From Paroedura picta (taxonomy: Eukaryota; Chordata; Lepidosauria; Squamata; Gekkonidae): a stretch of DNA of 64,000 nucleotides. Shown here piece after piece: positions 63,988 through 64,000 of the stretch. The position numbers and the translations under genes are program-made. The stretch is from positions 60,876,318 to 60,940,317 of the forward strand of contig NC_135372.1 in NCBI RefSeq assembly GCF_049243985.1, in the 5' to 3' direction. Position 1 is the first letter of the stretch; every line of letters starts with the position of its first letter. Below the pieces are notes generated by a model that was given only the letters and a program-made list of their open reading frames with translations, was not told where the DNA came from and ran no database searches.

Positions 63988-64000
63988 CTGCAAATTACAA

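Overview
This is a vertebrate nuclear genome window, almost certainly from a squamate reptile (a lizard). It holds intron-rich protein-coding genes with GT-AG splice sites. It also holds a repeat set typical of lizards: tRNA-derived Sauria SINEs with a Bov-B-like 3' end and (ACCTTT)n tail, 5S rRNA-derived SINEs, CORE/MIR-like SINEs, CR1 and L2-like LINE ends, a Bov-B fragment, many small hAT elements with 8-bp target duplications, and two non-autonomous Helitrons.

Two genes lie tail to tail. On the plus strand is the complete coding sequence of GTF2B (general transcription factor TFIIB): seven coding exons from 6406 to 33577, 951 nt, 316 residues, the same length as the human protein. It starts in a GC-rich promoter at about 5900-6420. 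On the minus strand is PKN2 (protein kinase C-related kinase 2, PRK2). Twenty exons lie between 63987 and 41119. They match exons 3 to 22 of a 22-exon gene and encode about 866 residues: the second and third HR1 repeats, the C2-like domain, the linker, the AGC kinase domain, and the C-terminal turn and PIF motifs. Only the first two exons are missing, beyond the right edge. The same convergent GTF2B/PKN2 arrangement is known in human.

Layout. 1-5900 is intergenic: Sauria SINEs, a 37-bp-arm palindrome, an inverted CR1 pair and LINE remnants. 5900-6420 is the GTF2B promoter, which contains a palindromic hAT-like MITE. 6423-33443 is exons and introns of GTF2B; introns 1 and 2 are large and repeat-rich. 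33578-33920 is the GTF2B 3' UTR. 33920-38580 is the spacer between the genes, largely filled by two LINE remnants on the minus strand plus a tandem pair of tRNA-type SINEs. About 38590-41118 is the PKN2 3' UTR. 41119-63987 is PKN2 coding exons and introns, ending in part of intron 2.

The points most worth a second look are: a probable GC-AG intron in PKN2; two Helitrons with matching 5'-TC and 3'-hairpin-CTAG ends and GC-rich bodies that imitate CpG islands; a MITE carrying ZNF143-like ACTACAAYTCCCA motifs inside the GTF2B promoter; a SINE dimer inserted in the endonuclease region of a LINE; and a Bov-B fragment nested in another repeat with a clean 11-bp target duplication. I found no new gene system. 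No retrovirus-like element was recognised.
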